A stretch of DNA of 33,826 nucleotides from Rhodocyclaceae bacterium (GCA_024709955.1 JANJVS010000125.1:1-33826), one strand, 5' to 3'. Counted from the stretch's first letter, positions 1 through 11,315 are shown. Notes: generated by a model from the sequence alone, not told the origin. Numbers and translations: made by a program.

Positions 1-1392
1 GGACTGGAGGCGCAGCTGCACATCCAGCCCGCCCAGGGCGGTGCGCCGGCGACGCGCGAGCAGGTGCTGGCGGCGCTTGCGGAACTGGGCGTCCGCGAGG
101 GCATCCTCGACGGCGCCATCGACGCGGCGCTGGCCGCCGGCGGCGCCCGGGGCGCGGTGGTCGCGCGCGGCCGGCCGCCGGTGCATGGCCGCGACGGCTG
201 GTTCGAGTCACTCGTGCCGGAGGTGCGCAGCCGCGTGCCGCGCGTCGATGAGACCGGCCACACCGACTACCGCGACCTCGGCGAGATCCTCGTCGTCCAT
301 CCCGGCGATGCGCTGATGCGCCGCCACCCGCCGACCGAGGGCAGCTACGGCATGAACCTGCGCGGCGAGGCGCTGCCCGCCACGCCCGGCAAGGACGCGA
401 TGTTCGCCGCCAGCCTGGCCGGCGCCGCCCCGGCGCCCGACGATCCCGACTTGCTGCGGGCGGCGATCGCCGGCCAGCCGGTGGCGGTGCCCGGCGGCAT
501 GATCGTCGAGCCGGTGTTCAAGGCGAACCAGGTGGACACCGCGAGCGGCAACATCGACTTCGACGGCAGCGTGACGATCAAGGGCGACGTCGCCGCCGGC
601 ATGACGGTGCGCGCCACGGGCGACATCGAGGTCGGCGGCGTCGTCGAGCGGGCGACGCTGGAGGCGGGCGGCGGCATCGTCGTCAAGGGCGGGGTCATCG
701 GCGACCTGGGCCACAAGGGCGGCGGCGAGGCGCGCATCCATTGCGGCGGCAGCTTCAGCGCCGCCTACGCGCAGCAGGCGACGGTCGAGGCCGGCGACAG
801 CATTTTCATCGACGACATGGCCATGCAGTGCGCGCTCACGGCGATCAACCACGTGCGCGTCGGCAACAAGAAGCGCGGCCATGTCATCGGCGGCACGGTG
901 CGCGCGACGCTGTCGATCACCGCCAAGGTGATCGGCTCGCCCAACCGCGTGCGCACCCACCTCGAGATCGGCGTCAATCCGCTGATGCACAAGCAGCTGC
1001 TCGCCAAGGCCACGGAGCGCGACGGCAAGGAGACCCAACTGCTGGAGGTCAGCAAGCTGATGGCCTTCGCCCAGGCCAACCCCGGCAAGCTGCGCCCGGA
1101 AATGATCGAGAAGGCGCGCGCCACGGCGGCCGCGCTGTCGGCGGGCATCGCCGCGCTGCGCGAGGAGCAGGAGCTGCTGACGAAGAAGATCGACCTGTCG
1201 CAGCACGCGCGCGTCGTGGTGGAGCAGGCCCTGCACGAGGGCGTCGAGGTGCTGATGGGCAACCAGCGCTACCGCGTCGTCGGCGAGCACGGCCCCTGCG
1301 CCGTCGGGCTCGGCCAGGGCGGCCTCGGGCTGCTGCCGCTGGAGGAGGTCAGCCAGCCGGACGCGGGCGGAGGTCGTCCGGCGGCCGGGTGA
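1..1392 (+). CDS. FapA/DUF342 family protein, 3' part
   Basis: The open frame is already running at base 1, so the true start lies outside the window; 463 residues are visible, ending in TGA at 1390-1392. The N-terminal visible part fits the FapA N-terminal domain. Residues of about 150-315 form a Gly/Val-rich stretch with short repeated turns (GDIEVGG, GGGIVVKGG, GDSIFIDD, VRVGNKKRGHVIGG) typical of the right-handed beta-helix of the DUF342/FapA family. This is followed by a charged helical, probably coiled-coil, section from about 325 to 400 and a short C-terminal strand domain. FapA-type proteins are called flagellar assembly protein A, and their exact role is not settled. No flagellar gene is visible here, so the family call is good and the role is open. 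The 3' end abuts the convergent rhodanese gene with no spacer. Confidence 0.85.
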   Translation, partial: GLEAQLHIQPAQGGAPATREQVLAALAELGVREGILDGAIDAALAAGGARGAVVARGRPPVHGRDGWFESLVPEVRSRVPRVDETGHTDYRDLGEILVVHPGDALMRRHPPTEGSYGMNLRGEALPATPGKDAMFAASLAGAAPAPDDPDLLRAAIAGQPVAVPGGMIVEPVFKANQVDTASGNIDFDGSVTIKGDVAAGMTVRATGDIEVGGVVERATLEAGGGIVVKGGVIGDLGHKGGGEARIHCGGSFSAAYAQQATVEAGDSIFIDDMAMQCALTAINHVRVGNKKRGHVIGGTVRATLSITAKVIGSPNRVRTHLEIGVNPLMHKQLLAKATERDGKETQLLEVSKLMAFAQANPGKLRPEMIEKARATAAALSAGIAALREEQELLTKKIDLSQHARVVVEQALHEGVEVLMGNQRYRVVGEHGPCAVGLGQGGLGLLPLEEVSQPDAGGGRPAAG

Positions 1393-1785
1393 TCAGCACT
1401 GCTCCCAGGGCAGCCCGTCGAAGCGCCAGCCGTTCTGGCTGCCGCGGTGGTGATTGTCGTCGAGCTCGCCCTCGAAGCCGTGCAGCACGTTATACACGCG
1501 CGTGAAGCCGGCCGCTTCGAGGGTGTTGCCCGCGTCCACCGAACGGTTGCCGCTGCGGCAGATCAGTACCACGGGCCGGTCGTGGGTGTGGCCGGCGAGC
1601 TTCTTCACCTCGCCGACGAAATGGGGGTTGATGTCCCAGTCCGGGCCGTCGTTCCAGGAGACATGCAGTGCGCCGGCCGGATGGCCGACGAAGAGGAATT
1701 CCATTTCGCTGCGGCAGTCGATGAACAGGGCCTTGGGGTTCTCGTGCAGAAACTGGGCGGCTTCCTTGGGGGTCAGGTGTTCCAT
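1393..1785 (-). CDS. Rhodanese-like sulfurtransferase domain protein
   Basis: A single-domain rhodanese of 130 aa, without signal peptide, so probably cytoplasmic. The active-site loop is CRSGNRS with the catalytic Cys at residue 76; upstream FIDCRSEMEF is the conserved strand of the domain. Single-domain rhodaneses move sulfane sulfur from thiosulfate or persulfides to a thiol acceptor; the physiological substrate cannot be read. The final residue is also Cys (C130), which could act in relay or disulfide chemistry (inference). The ATG at 1783-1785 is preceded by a good AGGAGA ribosome-binding site. The gene is transcribed away from metH, and a perfect TATAAT lies just upstream on its strand. 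Confidence 0.9.
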   Translation of the reverse strand: MEHLTPKEAAQFLHENPKALFIDCRSEMEFLFVGHPAGALHVSWNDGPDWDINPHFVGEVKKLAGHTHDRPVVLICRSGNRSVDAGNTLEAAGFTRVYNVLHGFEGELDDNHHRGSQNGWRFDGLPWEQC

Positions 1786-1814
1786 GTCGTGTCTCCTGCG
1801 GGTGGGATGGAAAC

Positions 1815-1820
1815 ATTATA
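1815..1820 (-). promoter_or_regulatory. Candidate -10 box for the rhodanese gene
   Basis: Read on the minus strand, these six bases are TATAAT, a perfect sigma-70 -10 hexamer, rare in such GC-rich DNA. The predicted start point would give a leader of about 23 nt that still contains the AGGAGA ribosome-binding site. No good -35 box is visible at 16-18 nt (AGTTTT or AAGTTT only), so the call is tentative. Confidence 0.4.
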
Positions 1821-1876
1821 GGCATGAGTCACCAGTAAAACTTTTGGCAATATCAGTCGGGTTTATTTGCGCGGAT

Positions 1877-1897
1877 GCCACGCGCCCGGCGCATGGC
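1877..1897. other. Inverted repeat in the metH leader
   Basis: Two 10-nt arms (gccacgcgcc and ggcgcatggc) pair with one mismatch around a single central base, about 80 nt before the chosen metH start. In RNA the innermost pairs would open to make a loop. It could be a regulatory hairpin or a protein-binding palindrome. No T-run follows, so it is not a standard terminator, and it does not match a riboswitch I can recognise. Confidence 0.35.
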
Positions 1898-1977
1898 GGC
1901 GGGTGTGGTGTCGAATGTTAAAATTCCCGTCGATTCAAGCCCCCGCGTCCTTTTTCGCGCCGCCCGGCGCCTCGCCC

Positions 1978-5646
<3,669 letters not shown>

Positions 5647-5666
5647 AACCCGATCAGGAGACGACG

Positions 5667-6134
5667 ATGAGCGCAACGAATAACGATGGCGATGGCCGCC
5701 TGTCCTTCAAGGAAGCCGTGGCCCATGTGATGCGGACCAACCAGGCGGCCTTCGCGGCGGCGCCGGTGTTCGGCGAGCGCACCGACGACGAGGAGCAGAC
5801 CGCCGAGGGCGCGCGCATCTTCATCGTCGAGCCGGACGGCGAGGGCGACTGGCGGCTGCGCTTCATCGCCGGCCCGTTCTTCTCGAACGCCTACGCGGCC
5901 AACGAGGTCATCGCCCCCGAGGAGATTCCGGACAGCGTGCGCGAGCTGCGCTACATGGCGACGCGCGTCGACGAGAGCTGGTACGACGAGCAGATCCAGG
6001 TACTGATCCAGAAGCTGGTCAAGTCCGCCGGCATCGTCGCCCAGATGCCCGACTACGAGAGCGTGCCGACCCCGGCCGCCGGGCCGGAGGCGGTCTTCCC
6101 GATTTCCTTTATCGGCCGCGACGGCAAGGCCTGA
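5667..6134 (+). CDS. Acidic conserved-looking protein of unknown function
   Basis: A 155-aa protein with no recognised domain, signal peptide or membrane segment. The frame is open further upstream through the end of metH, but ATG 5667 has a clear CAGGAG ribosome-binding site at 5655-5660 and gives a sensible start (MSATNNDGDGRLSFKEAV). The sequence is rich in Asp/Glu, with an acidic stretch around ERTDDEEQTAEGARIF, a central segment IVEPDGEGDWRLRFIAGPFF that looks like paired beta strands, and a helical part WYDEQIQVLIQKLVKSAGIV. It follows metH by 20 nt and precedes the CheZ-motif gene by 44 nt, so the three may share a transcript. Function is not assignable from the sequence. Confidence 0.75.
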   Translation: MSATNNDGDGRLSFKEAVAHVMRTNQAAFAAAPVFGERTDDEEQTAEGARIFIVEPDGEGDWRLRFIAGPFFSNAYAANEVIAPEEIPDSVRELRYMATRVDESWYDEQIQVLIQKLVKSAGIVAQMPDYESVPTPAAGPEAVFPISFIGRDGKA

Positions 6135-6178
6135 TCGGTTTAACATGGCGCCCTGAGAACAAGCAGGGAACCGTGAAA

Positions 6179-6754
6179 ATGAATCATGAAGTCGTGCGCG
6201 GCACGCGCGTTCATGCTCCCGACCTCGATTGGAGCCAGGTCCGCGAAACCGTGCTGATGCTGGAACTCGCCGCCGGCCAGGTCGAGGCGGCGATGAAGGA
6301 TTCCAACAGTTCGGTGGAGGTGCTCATGGACACCTTCACCTCGCTGGCCGAGACGCTCCGGCACATCGAGCTCGCCCTCGATACCCTGCCGGACACCGTC
6401 GGCAACGGCATGGTCAAGGGCGAGATCAAGGAAAACACGCGCATCGTCGCGGACAAGGTGCACCACGCCATCATCGCCTTCCAGTTCTACGACAAGCTGG
6501 TGCAGCGCCTCGACCACGTCTGCCATGGTCTCGCCGGCCTCTCGCGGCTGGTCTCGGACAAGCAGCGGCTTTACCGCCCCGAGGAGTGGAAGGCGCTGCA
6601 GGACGAGATCCGCGCCAAATACACCATGGCCGAGGAGCGCGCGATGTTCGAATCGGTTCTGCAGGGCGCCACCGTCAAGGAGGCGCTTGAAACCTACATG
6701 ACCGCGCGCATGCAGGAGGTCGAAAGCAGCGGAGGGGAGATTGAATTGTTCTGA
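6179..6754 (+). CDS. Helical protein with CheZ-like DxxxQ motif
   Basis: A 191-aa, almost entirely helical soluble protein. Residues 101-111 read FQFYDKLVQRL, placing D105 and Q109 in the same D-x3-Q spacing and the same FQ-x2 context as the catalytic Asp/Gln of CheZ, the phosphatase acting on CheY-P. The chain ends in an acidic-hydrophobic tail EIELF, which recalls the CheY-binding tail of CheZ in position and composition (inference). Overall similarity to E. coli CheZ is otherwise low, so it may be a distant phosphatase of a response regulator or just a helical bundle. No che genes are in the window. GTG 6173 is possible, but ATG 6179 has the better 9-nt spacing from AGGGA (6165-6169). The last codons lie inside a perfect inverted repeat. 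Confidence 0.7.
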   Translation: MNHEVVRGTRVHAPDLDWSQVRETVLMLELAAGQVEAAMKDSNSSVEVLMDTFTSLAETLRHIELALDTLPDTVGNGMVKGEIKENTRIVADKVHHAIIAFQFYDKLVQRLDHVCHGLAGLSRLVSDKQRLYRPEEWKALQDEIRAKYTMAEERAMFESVLQGATVKEALETYMTARMQEVESSGGEIELF

Positions 6755-6773
6755 GGAACAATTCAATCTCCCC
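6734..6773 (+). terminator. 18-bp perfect hairpin overlapping the stop codon
   Basis: The left arm 6734-6751 and right arm 6756-6773 are exact reverse complements of 18 nt around the 4-nt loop TGAG, which contains the TGA stop (6752-6754). The left arm encodes the last six residues of the preceding protein. No clear T-run follows, so it may act as a strong RNA 3' end structure or a bidirectional barrier rather than a classic intrinsic terminator. Confidence 0.6.
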
Positions 6774-6981
6774 TGCGGGGTAAATTAGGCCCGACCTCCC
6801 CCGGCCCCTCCTTCGCAGGAGGGGAGACTTTCTTGCTCGCTGCGCTCGTTTGTTACGGGGAGGGGTGATTTTCCGGCGGAGCGGATTGCGCCTTCGGCGC
6901 GTGCCGTTTCGCCTTGGGACTGCCCGGCGGCGAAACTGCCTGGGCTGTGCTTCGACTCACCGTCTCATCAGCGCCGACTTT
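6755..6981. other. Structured intergenic region between convergent genes
   Basis: About 227 bp without a gene, between the CheZ-motif gene and the convergent DUF1840 gene. It holds the right arm of the 18-bp hairpin, a second hairpin at 6805-6824 (cccctcct, loop tcgc, aggagggg), a smaller one around 6890-6902 (gcgcc ttc ggcgc), purine/pyrimidine-rich CCTCCCC-type tracts and, at its end, a copy of the dispersed repeat. This looks like a mosaic of small repeated elements. No ORF with coding character is visible. Confidence 0.6.
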
Positions 6982-6983
6982 TC
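6957..6983 (+). repeat. Dispersed repeat copy (after DUF1840 stop)
   Basis: Reads TCACCGTCTCATCAGC, then GCCGAC and TTTTC on the plus strand, three changes from the consensus core. Seen from the minus-strand DUF1840 gene, the stop TGA runs directly into the repeat in reverse orientation (TGAAAAGTCGGCGC). Confidence 0.8.
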
Positions 6984-7314
6984 AGACGCCCCAGACGACG
7001 GGCTTCTTCTCGGCGAGGGATTCCTCCAGCATCGCCAGGAGCGGCAGGGCGCGCTGGGTGAGGCTGACGTGGGGGCGGCTGCCGCCGTTCTCGGCGGCCT
7101 CGGTGCCGGGCTCGTCGTCGAGGACGTGGCGGCGGTGGCGTTCCTTGTCCGCCGCGATGGCGGCCCGGAGTTGCGCGATCGCGGCGGGCAGCTGCTCGAC
7201 GGTGACGATGCCCTTCTCGCCAGGCTCCTTGCCCATCAGTTCCATCATGCGCTTGGCCACGTCGCCGAAATAGATGACGTCGGCGCAGGCGGCCGATTTG
7301 AAAGTGACGATCAT
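6982..7314 (-). CDS. DUF1840 domain-containing protein
   Basis: A 110-aa soluble protein. The start MIVTFKSAACADVIYFGDVA followed by KRMMELMGKEPGEKGIV matches the DUF1840 family, whose members begin with MIVTFKS-like sequence and a MMG-containing helix. A variable charged middle follows, ending in a helical segment LLAMLEESLAEKKPVVWGV. The function of the family is unknown; it is typically a small cytoplasmic protein of Betaproteobacteria. Its ATG overlaps the stop of the upstream hydrolase gene (ATGA, 4 nt), so the two are probably translationally coupled. The stop codon is fused to a copy of the dispersed repeat. Confidence 0.85.
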   Translation of the reverse strand: MIVTFKSAACADVIYFGDVAKRMMELMGKEPGEKGIVTVEQLPAAIAQLRAAIAADKERHRRHVLDDEPGTEAAENGGSRPHVSLTQRALPLLAMLEESLAEKKPVVWGV

Positions 7315-8129
7315 GGGACGCGCTCCTCCAGCCAGTCGATGATGCGTTGCGCCGGCTTGCGCCAGTCGGATTCCAGCATCAGGCCGTGGCCCATGCCGGG
7401 GAAGATCTCGGCCGCGACGCCGTAGCTGCGGGCAGTGAGCTCGACCAGCGAGGCGGGGATGATCAGGTCGTGCTCGGCGCCGAGCACCAGCAGGCGGTCG
7501 GCGGGCAGGTGCTTGAGCACCGCGCCGGTGTGTGGCAGGTTGAACAGGCTCATGTCCCAGATCGCGCGGTGCGATTCGGGCTGGGCGAGGCGGTAGTAGC
7601 GCGCCAGGTCGTCCACCGACACCGGCTGGGCGAACAGCGCCTCGCGCAGGCTGTCGAGGGCCACCTGGCCGCCGCTCATCAGGCGGTTGAGGTCGGCGAA
7701 CAGGCCCGGCCGGCCGAACAGCATGCCGAAGGCCGAGGCGGCGAGGCCCTGGGGCGGCACCGAGCACATCAGCACGGCGGCCGGCGCCGCGTGCTTCTCC
7801 AGGTATTTCTGCACGACGAAACCGCCCATCGAGTGGCCGATCAGCACCGGCGGCGCGGGCAGGGCGGCGGCGACCTCGGCGACGTCGTTTACGTAGTCGT
7901 CGATCGAATAGCTGTCGAGCTGCTCGCGGCGGCGGCTGCCGCCGTGGCCGGAGAAGCTCGGGGCGTGGCATTGGTATCCGGCGGCGGCGAAGTGGGGCAG
8001 GTAGTGTTCCTGCCAGCACCAGGCCGCGGTATAGGCGCCGTGCAGGAACAGCAGCGGCGTGGCCTTGCGCGCCGCGCCCTCCGGGCCATGGGCGAGCACT
8101 TCCAGGTGGTCGAAGCGGGATTTGTTCAT
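7311..8129 (-). CDS. Alpha/beta hydrolase
   Basis: A 272-aa alpha/beta-hydrolase-fold protein, probably cytoplasmic. LLFLHGAYTAAWCW supplies the HG oxyanion motif, GHSMGG is the nucleophile elbow with Ser100, GAEHDLIIP places the acid at D221, and GMGHGLMLE places the catalytic His at 248. The full triad is therefore present. The substrate is not evident; the family includes esterases, lipases and C-C hydrolases. It is followed without gap by DUF1840 (ATGA overlap) and preceded by the HDOD gene 31 bp upstream on the same strand. The start at 8127-8129 gives a normal N-terminus ahead of the first strand. Confidence 0.92.
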   Translation of the reverse strand: MNKSRFDHLEVLAHGPEGAARKATPLLFLHGAYTAAWCWQEHYLPHFAAAGYQCHAPSFSGHGGSRRREQLDSYSIDDYVNDVAEVAAALPAPPVLIGHSMGGFVVQKYLEKHAAPAAVLMCSVPPQGLAASAFGMLFGRPGLFADLNRLMSGGQVALDSLREALFAQPVSVDDLARYYRLAQPESHRAIWDMSLFNLPHTGAVLKHLPADRLLVLGAEHDLIIPASLVELTARSYGVAAEIFPGMGHGLMLESDWRKPAQRIIDWLEERVP

Positions 8130-8160
8130 CGCCGCATTCTAGCCGGCGTTATGGGCACGG

Positions 8161-9036
8161 CTAGGAGGCGGCGCGCGCCTCCTGATTCAGGACGCGCTGG
8201 CGCACGCCCTCGACGAGGGCGGCCTGCTGTCCTTCGTCGAGGCCGACCATGTGGGCCGCCAGCCATTCGGCGCCGGCGTGGGGAATCAGCTTCTGGGCGA
8301 GGATCAGGTCGTCCGGCAGGGCGGGATCCTCGGGTCCGGCGGCGAGATGACGCGCGGTGTCGAGATAGAGCTTGCAGAGGTTGGCGCGGATGTTGTCGGT
8401 GCCGCGGATCAGCTGCACCAGCAGCTGCGGCAGGTGCCAGAGCTCGGCGCACTTGAGGGAGAGCTCGCGGAAGCGGAAGCCGCAGGCCGCTTCCTGGGCC
8501 AGGGCCGAGCGGCTGGCGCGACCGTCATGCAGCGCGTCGAGCGCCGCCTGCGGCAATTCCGGGGCGAAGTTCCACAGCAGCAGCTCGCCGACCTCGGCGA
8601 GCAGGGTCGCCATGGCGACCTCGTCCGGCGCGATGTCGGCGCGCGCCCGGCCCCACATCTGGGCGATCTGGGCCGCCATCACGGCGCGCGCGTCGCAGGC
8701 CGCGAGGCCGGGATTCTCGGCGTCCGCCTCGGGGCTGGAGAGCAGCAGGTCGCGGAAGGCCTTGTGGCCCAGCTGCATCACCGCGCCCAGCGGCGTGGTG
8801 GTCTCGTGGCCGAGGCGGTGGGAACGGCGCTTTTCCGCCTCGCGCAGCAGGCGCAGGCAGAGATAGGGATCGCTGATCACCAGCGAGGTCAGGTCGGCGG
8901 CGGACAGGTCCTCGCCCTCGGTCTCCTCCAGCGCGTGCAGCAGCCGCTTGGTGCGCGGCATGCAGGGAATGGTCTGGGCGGTCAGGAACGCCGCCCATTG
9001 ATCCACGCCCCAGTGCCGCTGATGTTCTGTCAGCAT
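8161..9036 (-). CDS. HDOD domain signalling protein
   Basis: A 291-aa protein with an HDOD domain over roughly residues 20-220. Helical motifs TIPCMPRTKRLLHAL, LTSLVISDPYLCLRLLREAE, LGAVMQLGHKAFRDLLL and AQIAQMWGRARADIAPDEVAMATLLAEVGELLLW fit this non-catalytic relative of the HD domain, which appears in bacterial signalling and regulatory proteins. No extra catalytic domain is attached. A strong AGGAGG ribosome-binding site precedes ATG 9036. It lies between cca and the hydrolase in a co-directional run, with a diverged copy of the dispersed repeat between cca and this gene. What it regulates cannot be read. Confidence 0.88.
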   Translation of the reverse strand: MLTEHQRHWGVDQWAAFLTAQTIPCMPRTKRLLHALEETEGEDLSAADLTSLVISDPYLCLRLLREAEKRRSHRLGHETTTPLGAVMQLGHKAFRDLLLSSPEADAENPGLAACDARAVMAAQIAQMWGRARADIAPDEVAMATLLAEVGELLLWNFAPELPQAALDALHDGRASRSALAQEAACGFRFRELSLKCAELWHLPQLLVQLIRGTDNIRANLCKLYLDTARHLAAGPEDPALPDDLILAQKLIPHAGAEWLAAHMVGLDEGQQAALVEGVRQRVLNQEARAAS

Positions 9037-9088
9037 GGCCCCTCCTGACCGGGATTAACGGCAGGCGGAGGGAAATATGAAGCGGGCC

Positions 9089-9110
9089 GGAAAATCGGCG
9101 CTGGCAGGCG
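9089..9110 (-). repeat. Dispersed repeat, diverged copy after cca
   Basis: On the minus strand, the cca stop TAG is followed at once by CGCCTGCCAGCGCCGAT and TTTCC. The 3' half CAGCGCCGA plus T-run is kept; the TCACCGTCC half is eroded. Confidence 0.6.
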
Positions 9111-10325
9111 CTACAGCTCCGCCACCGCGCGCACCCGCGCCTCATGCACCCGCGCGGGGATCTGCGCGGGTTCGAGGGTGGCGCGCGCCACGGCGCCGGC
9201 GTCCACGCCCTGCACGGCCGCCAGGGCCCGGCGCCAGAGTGGCGCGGCCGCGTAGTCGCGCTCGCCGCAGCCGAGCCGGCCGCGGTAGTCGGCCTCACAG
9301 GCGCCGAGGATGTCGGCGAAGCGCGCCGGCCGGCGCAGCGCGTCGCAGCGCTCCAGCAGCTTGACGACGGTTTCCGGGCGCAGCTCGGCGATCTTGTGGA
9401 TGTCGCCATGGTAGCGCGCGACCAGGCGCGCCACGTCGCGGCAATCCGTCGGCACGCGCAGGCGCGCGCAGAGCGGATCGAGCAGCTCGACGCTGCGGTG
9501 CTCGTGGCCGATGTGGCGCGGCAGGATGTCGGCGGGCGTGGTGCCCTTGCCGAGGTCGTGGGTCAGCGCGGCGAAGCGCGCCGGCAGCGAGAGGCCGAGG
9601 CGCGCCGCCATGTCGATGACCATCATGACGTGCACGCCGGTGTCCACCTCGGGATGGAAGTCGGCGCGCTGCGGCACGCCCCAGAGCCGGTCGAGTTCGG
9701 GCAAGAGACGCGCCAGGGCGCCGCAGGCGCGCAGGGTCTCGAACATGCGCGATGGTTTTTGTTCCATGAGGCCGCGCGCCAGCTCCTGCCAGACGCGCTC
9801 GGGCACCAGCGCGTCTACCTCGCCGTTGTCCGTCATCGCGCGCATCAGTTCGAGAGTTTCCGGCGCGACGGAGAAGTCGGCGAAGCGCGCGGCGAAGCGG
9901 GCAATGCGCAGGATGCGCACCGGATCCTCGGCGAAGGCCGGCGAGACGTGGCGCAGGATTTTCCGTTCCAGGTCGGCGCGGCCGCCGTAGGGGTCGACCA
10001 GCACGCCGTCCCCGTCGTCCATTTGGCGCGCCATGGCGTTGATGGTCAGGTCGCGGCGCGCCAGGTCCTCCTCCAGCGTCACGTCGGCGGCGGCATGGAA
10101 GACGAAGCCCGCATAGCCCGGCGCGGTCTTGCGCTCGGTGCGCGCCAGCGCGTATTCCTCGTGGGTCCGGGGGTGCAGGAACACCGGAAAGTCGCGGCCG
10201 ACGGGGGTGTAGCCGCGCGCCAGCATGTCCTCGGGCGTGCCGCCGACGACCACCCAGTCGCGGTCCTGCACCGGCAGGCCGAGCAGCTCGTCGCGGATCG
10301 CCCCGCCGACGCAGTAGATGCGCAT
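9111..10325 (-). CDS. cca: Multifunctional CCA tRNA nucleotidyltransferase
   Basis: Adds or repairs the 3' CCA end of tRNA without a nucleic acid template; the long bacterial form also has phosphohydrolase activity from an HD domain. At 404 aa it is close to E. coli Cca (412 aa). The N-terminus MRIYCVGGAIRDELLG and DRDWVVVG are the class II nucleotidyltransferase core with catalytic carboxylates, RRDLTINAMA is the conserved flexible-loop/neck motif, and THDLGKGTTP near residue 250 is the HD motif. The chosen ATG 10325 starts three bases after the TGA of the upstream SDR gene; a TTG at 10331 overlapping that stop would add two residues. Translation is probably coupled to the SDR gene. Confidence 0.96.
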   Translation of the reverse strand: MRIYCVGGAIRDELLGLPVQDRDWVVVGGTPEDMLARGYTPVGRDFPVFLHPRTHEEYALARTERKTAPGYAGFVFHAAADVTLEEDLARRDLTINAMARQMDDGDGVLVDPYGGRADLERKILRHVSPAFAEDPVRILRIARFAARFADFSVAPETLELMRAMTDNGEVDALVPERVWQELARGLMEQKPSRMFETLRACGALARLLPELDRLWGVPQRADFHPEVDTGVHVMMVIDMAARLGLSLPARFAALTHDLGKGTTPADILPRHIGHEHRSVELLDPLCARLRVPTDCRDVARLVARYHGDIHKIAELRPETVVKLLERCDALRRPARFADILGACEADYRGRLGCGERDYAAAPLWRRALAAVQGVDAGAVARATLEPAQIPARVHEARVRAVAEL

Positions 10326-10327
10326 GC

Positions 10328-11203
10328 TCAACCGGCGAGATAGTCCGGCGCCACGGCTTCCAGCGGCGTCGGCTGCAGGCCGAAGGGCGGCGTGCAGCCG
10401 GCGGGGCAGACGTTGGGTACTTCCATGGACCAGACGTTGTCGCGCGTCATCGGGCCGTTGGGCAGGAACTCCATGAAAAAGGCCTGGAGGATCGAGAGGG
10501 CGAAGGGCAGGCCGACGATGGGACGCGGATGGCCGCTGACCTCGCCGGCGTAGGCGACCAGCTCGCGCAGCGTGTACTCGCGCGGGCCGCAGAGCGGGTA
10601 GGTCTGCCCCTTGCTCTCGGGGCGGTCGAGGGCGGCAACGATGGTGGACACCACGTCCTCGACCCAGACCGGCTGGAAGCGCGCGTCCGCGCAGGCGAGC
10701 GGCACGACGGGCGCGAGCCTGAGCAGGCCGGCGAACAGGGTGAGGAAGGAGTCGCCACGGCCGAAGATCACCGAGGGCCGGAAGATCGTCGCTTCGGGAT
10801 AGGCGGCCTTGAGGGCGGCCTCGCCGGCGGCCTTGGAGCTCAGGTAGTCGGAGGGCGCGTCGGGGGCGGCGGCGAGCGCCGAGACATGCAGCAACCGCGG
10901 CACGCCGGCCCGGGCGGCGGCGCGGGCGATCTTGCCCGGCAACTCGGCATGGGCGCGCTGGAAGTCGCCCTTGAGGATGCCGACGAGGTTGATCACTGCA
11001 TCCTGCCCCGCCATCAGCCGCGCCAGCGTCGCTTCGTCATGCACGTCGGCCTGGACGATGCGCGCCGTTGGCAGCACGGCGAGATGGCGCACGCGCTCGG
11101 GGCGGCGCGTCGGCAGGGTCAGGAAAAAGTCGGCGCTGGCGAGACGGTGTGCGAGTGCGCCGCCCAGGAAGCCCGTGCCGCCGATCAATAGGATGTTTTT
11201 CAT
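10328..11203 (-). CDS. NAD-dependent epimerase/dehydratase, complex I NDUFA9-like
   Basis: A 291-aa atypical/extended SDR. The Rossmann fingerprint GGTGFLGG lies at residues 8-15, followed by LPTRRPERVRHL, an NAD(P)-binding arginine strand, then VQADVHDEATLARLMAGQDAVINLVGIL, which is the hallmark of the NDUFA9-like group. The usual YxxxK is replaced by the atypical YLSSKAAGE. Bacterial members are annotated as complex I NDUFA9 subunit family, but a respiratory role is unproven. GGAGA precedes ATG 11203; the frame continues upstream but without a good start. The first loop after the Rossmann helix, read ASADFF, is encoded by a copy of the dispersed repeat (11122-11149). Confidence 0.9.
   Translation of the reverse strand: MKNILLIGGTGFLGGALAHRLASADFFLTLPTRRPERVRHLAVLPTARIVQADVHDEATLARLMAGQDAVINLVGILKGDFQRAHAELPGKIARAAARAGVPRLLHVSALAAAPDAPSDYLSSKAAGEAALKAAYPEATIFRPSVIFGRGDSFLTLFAGLLRLAPVVPLACADARFQPVWVEDVVSTIVAALDRPESKGQTYPLCGPREYTLRELVAYAGEVSGHPRPIVGLPFALSILQAFFMEFLPNGPMTRDNVWSMEVPNVCPAGCTPPFGLQPTPLEAVAPDYLAG
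11122..11149 (-). repeat. Dispersed repeat, copy inside the SDR gene
   Basis: On the minus strand the core reads CCGTCTCGCCAGCGCCGAC then TTTTTCC, one base off the consensus. It is read in frame as HRLASADFF, between Rossmann helix 1 and strand 2. It has the same reading frame as the metH copy (R-x-A-S-x-D-F). Confidence 0.65.
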
Positions 11204-11315
11204 GCTGTCTCCGCAAGACCGCTCCCGGGAGGTGCGGTCGGTACATGGAGCGGGCGGCGCCCGCAAACGAACTGCTCGTCCCTCCCCGGGAGGAGAGCGA
11301 ACGATACGATTCTGT

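Noticed and set aside
1786-1977. Cobalamin, SAM or SAH riboswitch in front of metH
   Set aside because: None of the conserved boxes I know is present; only a small inverted repeat is seen. A covariance-model scan would settle it.
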